Source: Nautilus pompilius (taxonomy: Eukaryota; Mollusca; Cephalopoda; Nautilida; Nautilidae). Taken from it: 64,000 nucleotides of DNA. The notes beneath the pieces were generated by a model. The model did not search any database and was not told the DNA's origin. It saw only the letters and a program-made list of their open reading frames with translations. Shown here piece after piece: positions 61,601 to 64,000 of this stretch. Position 1 is the stretch's first letter; every line of letters starts with the position of its first letter. The stretch lies in NCBI GenBank assembly GCA_018389105.1, contig JACATO010002138.1:992001-1056000 (forward strand). Reading direction: 5' to 3'. The translations under genes and the position numbers were made by a program.

Positions 61601-64000
61601 GCTTAAGTTTTCGACATTTCTGTTTTTGCTGTATTTACTGTAGCTGGTTCACAAACATTGTCCAAAGAAGTTGGCTTTTAAATTCTACATTACTCCTGTA
61701 AACACTGAGGTGTATTTGTACTACTACTCGTCTATCCTCTTCTGCCTGAATCACAGGATTTGGCTTCATCAGACTTACTACAAATTAAAGAATTCTCTGC
61801 AAGGATGATGTTTTGATAATGTGCTACTGAAAATCATCAAACTGTAGCGATGACTGGCAGCATTACTATCCACCCATGAACACTGATTAAAATGATGTCA
61901 CTGAAAATACAGGTAGAGATTATTTTCATTGGGTGCATAAGTAGCAACTTGAAAAAAAAAACTTACAACCTTATGTAGCCATTACTTAAAAACAAGAAGT
62001 TGCAATTACCTTTGTTATTGAGGTTGGACTTAAGATTTACATCAGTTTTCCTTAACCTTCCTATTATATTAAGATTCTGGTTATATCTATTATGCTTCAG
62101 GTCATAGTTACCTGATGTAATTAAAAACAGAAATAAGCATTCTTAAAATCATTTAATCAGTTTATGTTAAATAACTTTATTGGCTAATGTTTTATTATAT
62201 TTACACAGACACTTATGACAGAATAAATGTTCTTTATGGATATATATATCCTGGTTACTTTGTATGTGCATGATTATAACAGAATTATGGAATTACTTTT
62301 TACAGGTAGGAGAATGTAAATGTAATTTTCGGATAGATACTTTCTGCATTTTATACAGGTAATGTTTGTTGTATTTTCATTGCTTAAAGGGTAACAGTTA
62401 CATTTGCACATCTTTTTTCACATAAGCTAATAGTTATAGTCGTCAATACACTGTTTGTTTTGCTCAGATGTTATGGATGAAAGTAGTTGCTTTAGGCATT
62501 CTTGATCTCTTTTGAATGAGAGATGTTACTAATGCTTTTCCTAACAATTCCAAGAAAATTTTGCTATCAATACTGTTTGCCAGCATTCCAAGTTGAGTTA
62601 ATACTAGTCCAAAGGACAAAGGCCGACTCATCAATCATATTAGGAGAGATGGTTGGCGGACAATCATGCATTGACAAGCAAAGATTGACAGTATATTCAG
62701 CTTGTCAACTTTTCCTTTGGAGAAATTGTGTAGTCCAATATAATACCCAATGCTTTGTCATCTCTGGTACCTACCTTATGAATTGTGCTTGTTACATTTT
62801 TAAATAAAGTATATGAAAGAACTACAGTTTTATCAGTAAAAGCAAATTTTGAATTGTGTTCACTTCTGTGCTGTCATTGAGTTCTTGAGTCGTTTTCAAC
62901 ATGATATGCATTCCATTAATTTTTTTCAGGGGTTTTTCCTTGCGATTCCCTAGTATAAACCTGCTTATTTCATACATATTTGGATTGAGCATCACAGGTC
63001 AACCACATTTTGTATCATACTTAGCAGGCTTATTAGGCATCTATCCCCTGAAGAGACAGCTGAAGGGAAAGATTCTCATTCAGTGTAACATTTGACCCTG
63101 GATTATAAAGCAAAAGCAGCATTTCCACTCATCTATCTTGCTCTCATCTGATAGCTGCTAATTTGTTCCTTTTACGTCTTCTGGCATTGTTATCATGTTG
63201 CAAAATGTCTCCAGTGACATAGCGTCCAGAAATATGGTGTTTATAGTTTCTGTATTCCACCAAACTAACTAAATGTATGCCTGCCTTCCAAATTGGCCAT
63301 TTAGAACATTACATTCAATTGTAGGTGGTAATCAAATGGTAGATTCAGCCAATCAGGATCATCATAATTACTTTCAGTTTCTGATGCTTTCAATGTCTTT
63401 GTCCAGCTCTGCCAAAATTTCTTGCTGTGACAACCACCTGAGATGGCTCATGTGTTTGTAGCTATTATTCAAAGTGGTGCTTTTACCTGAAGGTAAAGTG
63501 AGCAGCCAGCTTGCCTTTCAGCCACAGCTTATAAACATCTTTGCTGACAGGTGAGGCAGCAAATTTATGACATAAACATTAATGATGATAATAGAAAAAA
63601 AAACAAATAACTAAGTGAAAACATCTTATTTTCTCTATGCCTTCAAAATTACATGAGCAAATAGCATGGGTCATATTACCCCAAGGAAAGTTTGTATACA
63701 GGATCAGTGCTACCAAGATTAAACATTCTGTCAGAGTTTATTTCGCGTGTTGTGTTCATGAACCTAAACTAGGAAAGGTCGCAAAATATAGGATACAAAA
63801 AAAAACAAACTTGCAACTTCTAAGCTTGATGGGAACTGGTGTAGGGTCAAACAGATCGAACGCAATATGAGGGTTAACTGAACCATTAATATTTTATTTA
63901 GATGGCAACAAATAGAATGACATGCTTTCCTTTTTCAGGCATGATGATATGGTGGCCACAGGGTGATGGTGAAAACAAGGAGTGTAACATTAACTCAAAC
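58679..64000. other. Non-coding stretch to the end of the window
   Basis: No gene recognised. The longest open frame (60097-60534 plus, 145 codons) is mostly hydrophobic and has no recognisable domain or splice context. Others between 62.5 and 63.9 kb are similar. No transposon ends or tandem repeats were found. Confidence 0.45.

Overview
The window is AT-rich animal nuclear DNA. It has long stretches without genes, many homopolymer runs and microsatellites, and scattered remains of DNA transposons and tRNA-derived SINEs. Nothing is bacterial: there are no operons, no ribosome-binding sites and no dense coding. The mix of Tc1, mariner, hAT and Tigger-like elements with tRNA-SINEs and large gene-poor spacers fits an invertebrate with an expanded genome. 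A mollusc is my best guess, but this is inference from repeat content and not a direct identification.

Layout. 1-9.3 kb: non-coding with GT and ATT microsatellites. 9.3-10.0 kb: badly decayed Tc1/mariner-superfamily transposase relic. 10-18 kb: non-coding with SINE-like and tRNA-like fragments and a two-copy tandem repeat at 17.3 kb. 18.4 kb: decayed Tc1 transposase C-terminus. 19.8-20.2 kb: unrecognised frameshifted reading frame on the minus strand. 24.65-25.16 kb: non-autonomous hAT element with a perfect 8-bp target duplication. 26.4-27.1 kb: pseudogene of a repeated invertebrate gene family of unknown function. 33.87-34.78 kb: striking 45-bp minisatellite, about 20 copies, with one open frame. 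37.0-38.1 kb: SINE cluster with a tRNA-like foldback. 41.5-41.8 kb: another SINE. 43.41-43.69 kb: probable first coding exon of a secreted protein on the minus strand, the best host-gene candidate. 46.0-46.3 kb: SINE. 46.68-48.25 kb: nearly intact Tc1 element with long IR/DR-type ends and a single frameshift. 49.64-50.96 kb and 54.19-55.49 kb: two closely related mariner copies in opposite orientation, both dead and sharing an ancestral frameshift. 51.6 kb: near-perfect palindrome. 57.15-57.35 kb: GA-rich array. 58.08-58.68 kb: Tigger-like MITE. 58.7-64 kb: non-coding.

No genes here clearly work together. The window reads as intergenic or intronic sequence shaped by cut-and-paste transposons. 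The most informative observations are the paired mariners with a shared disabling lesion, the near-intact Tc1 copy, the in-frame 45-bp minisatellite and the probable signal-peptide exon.
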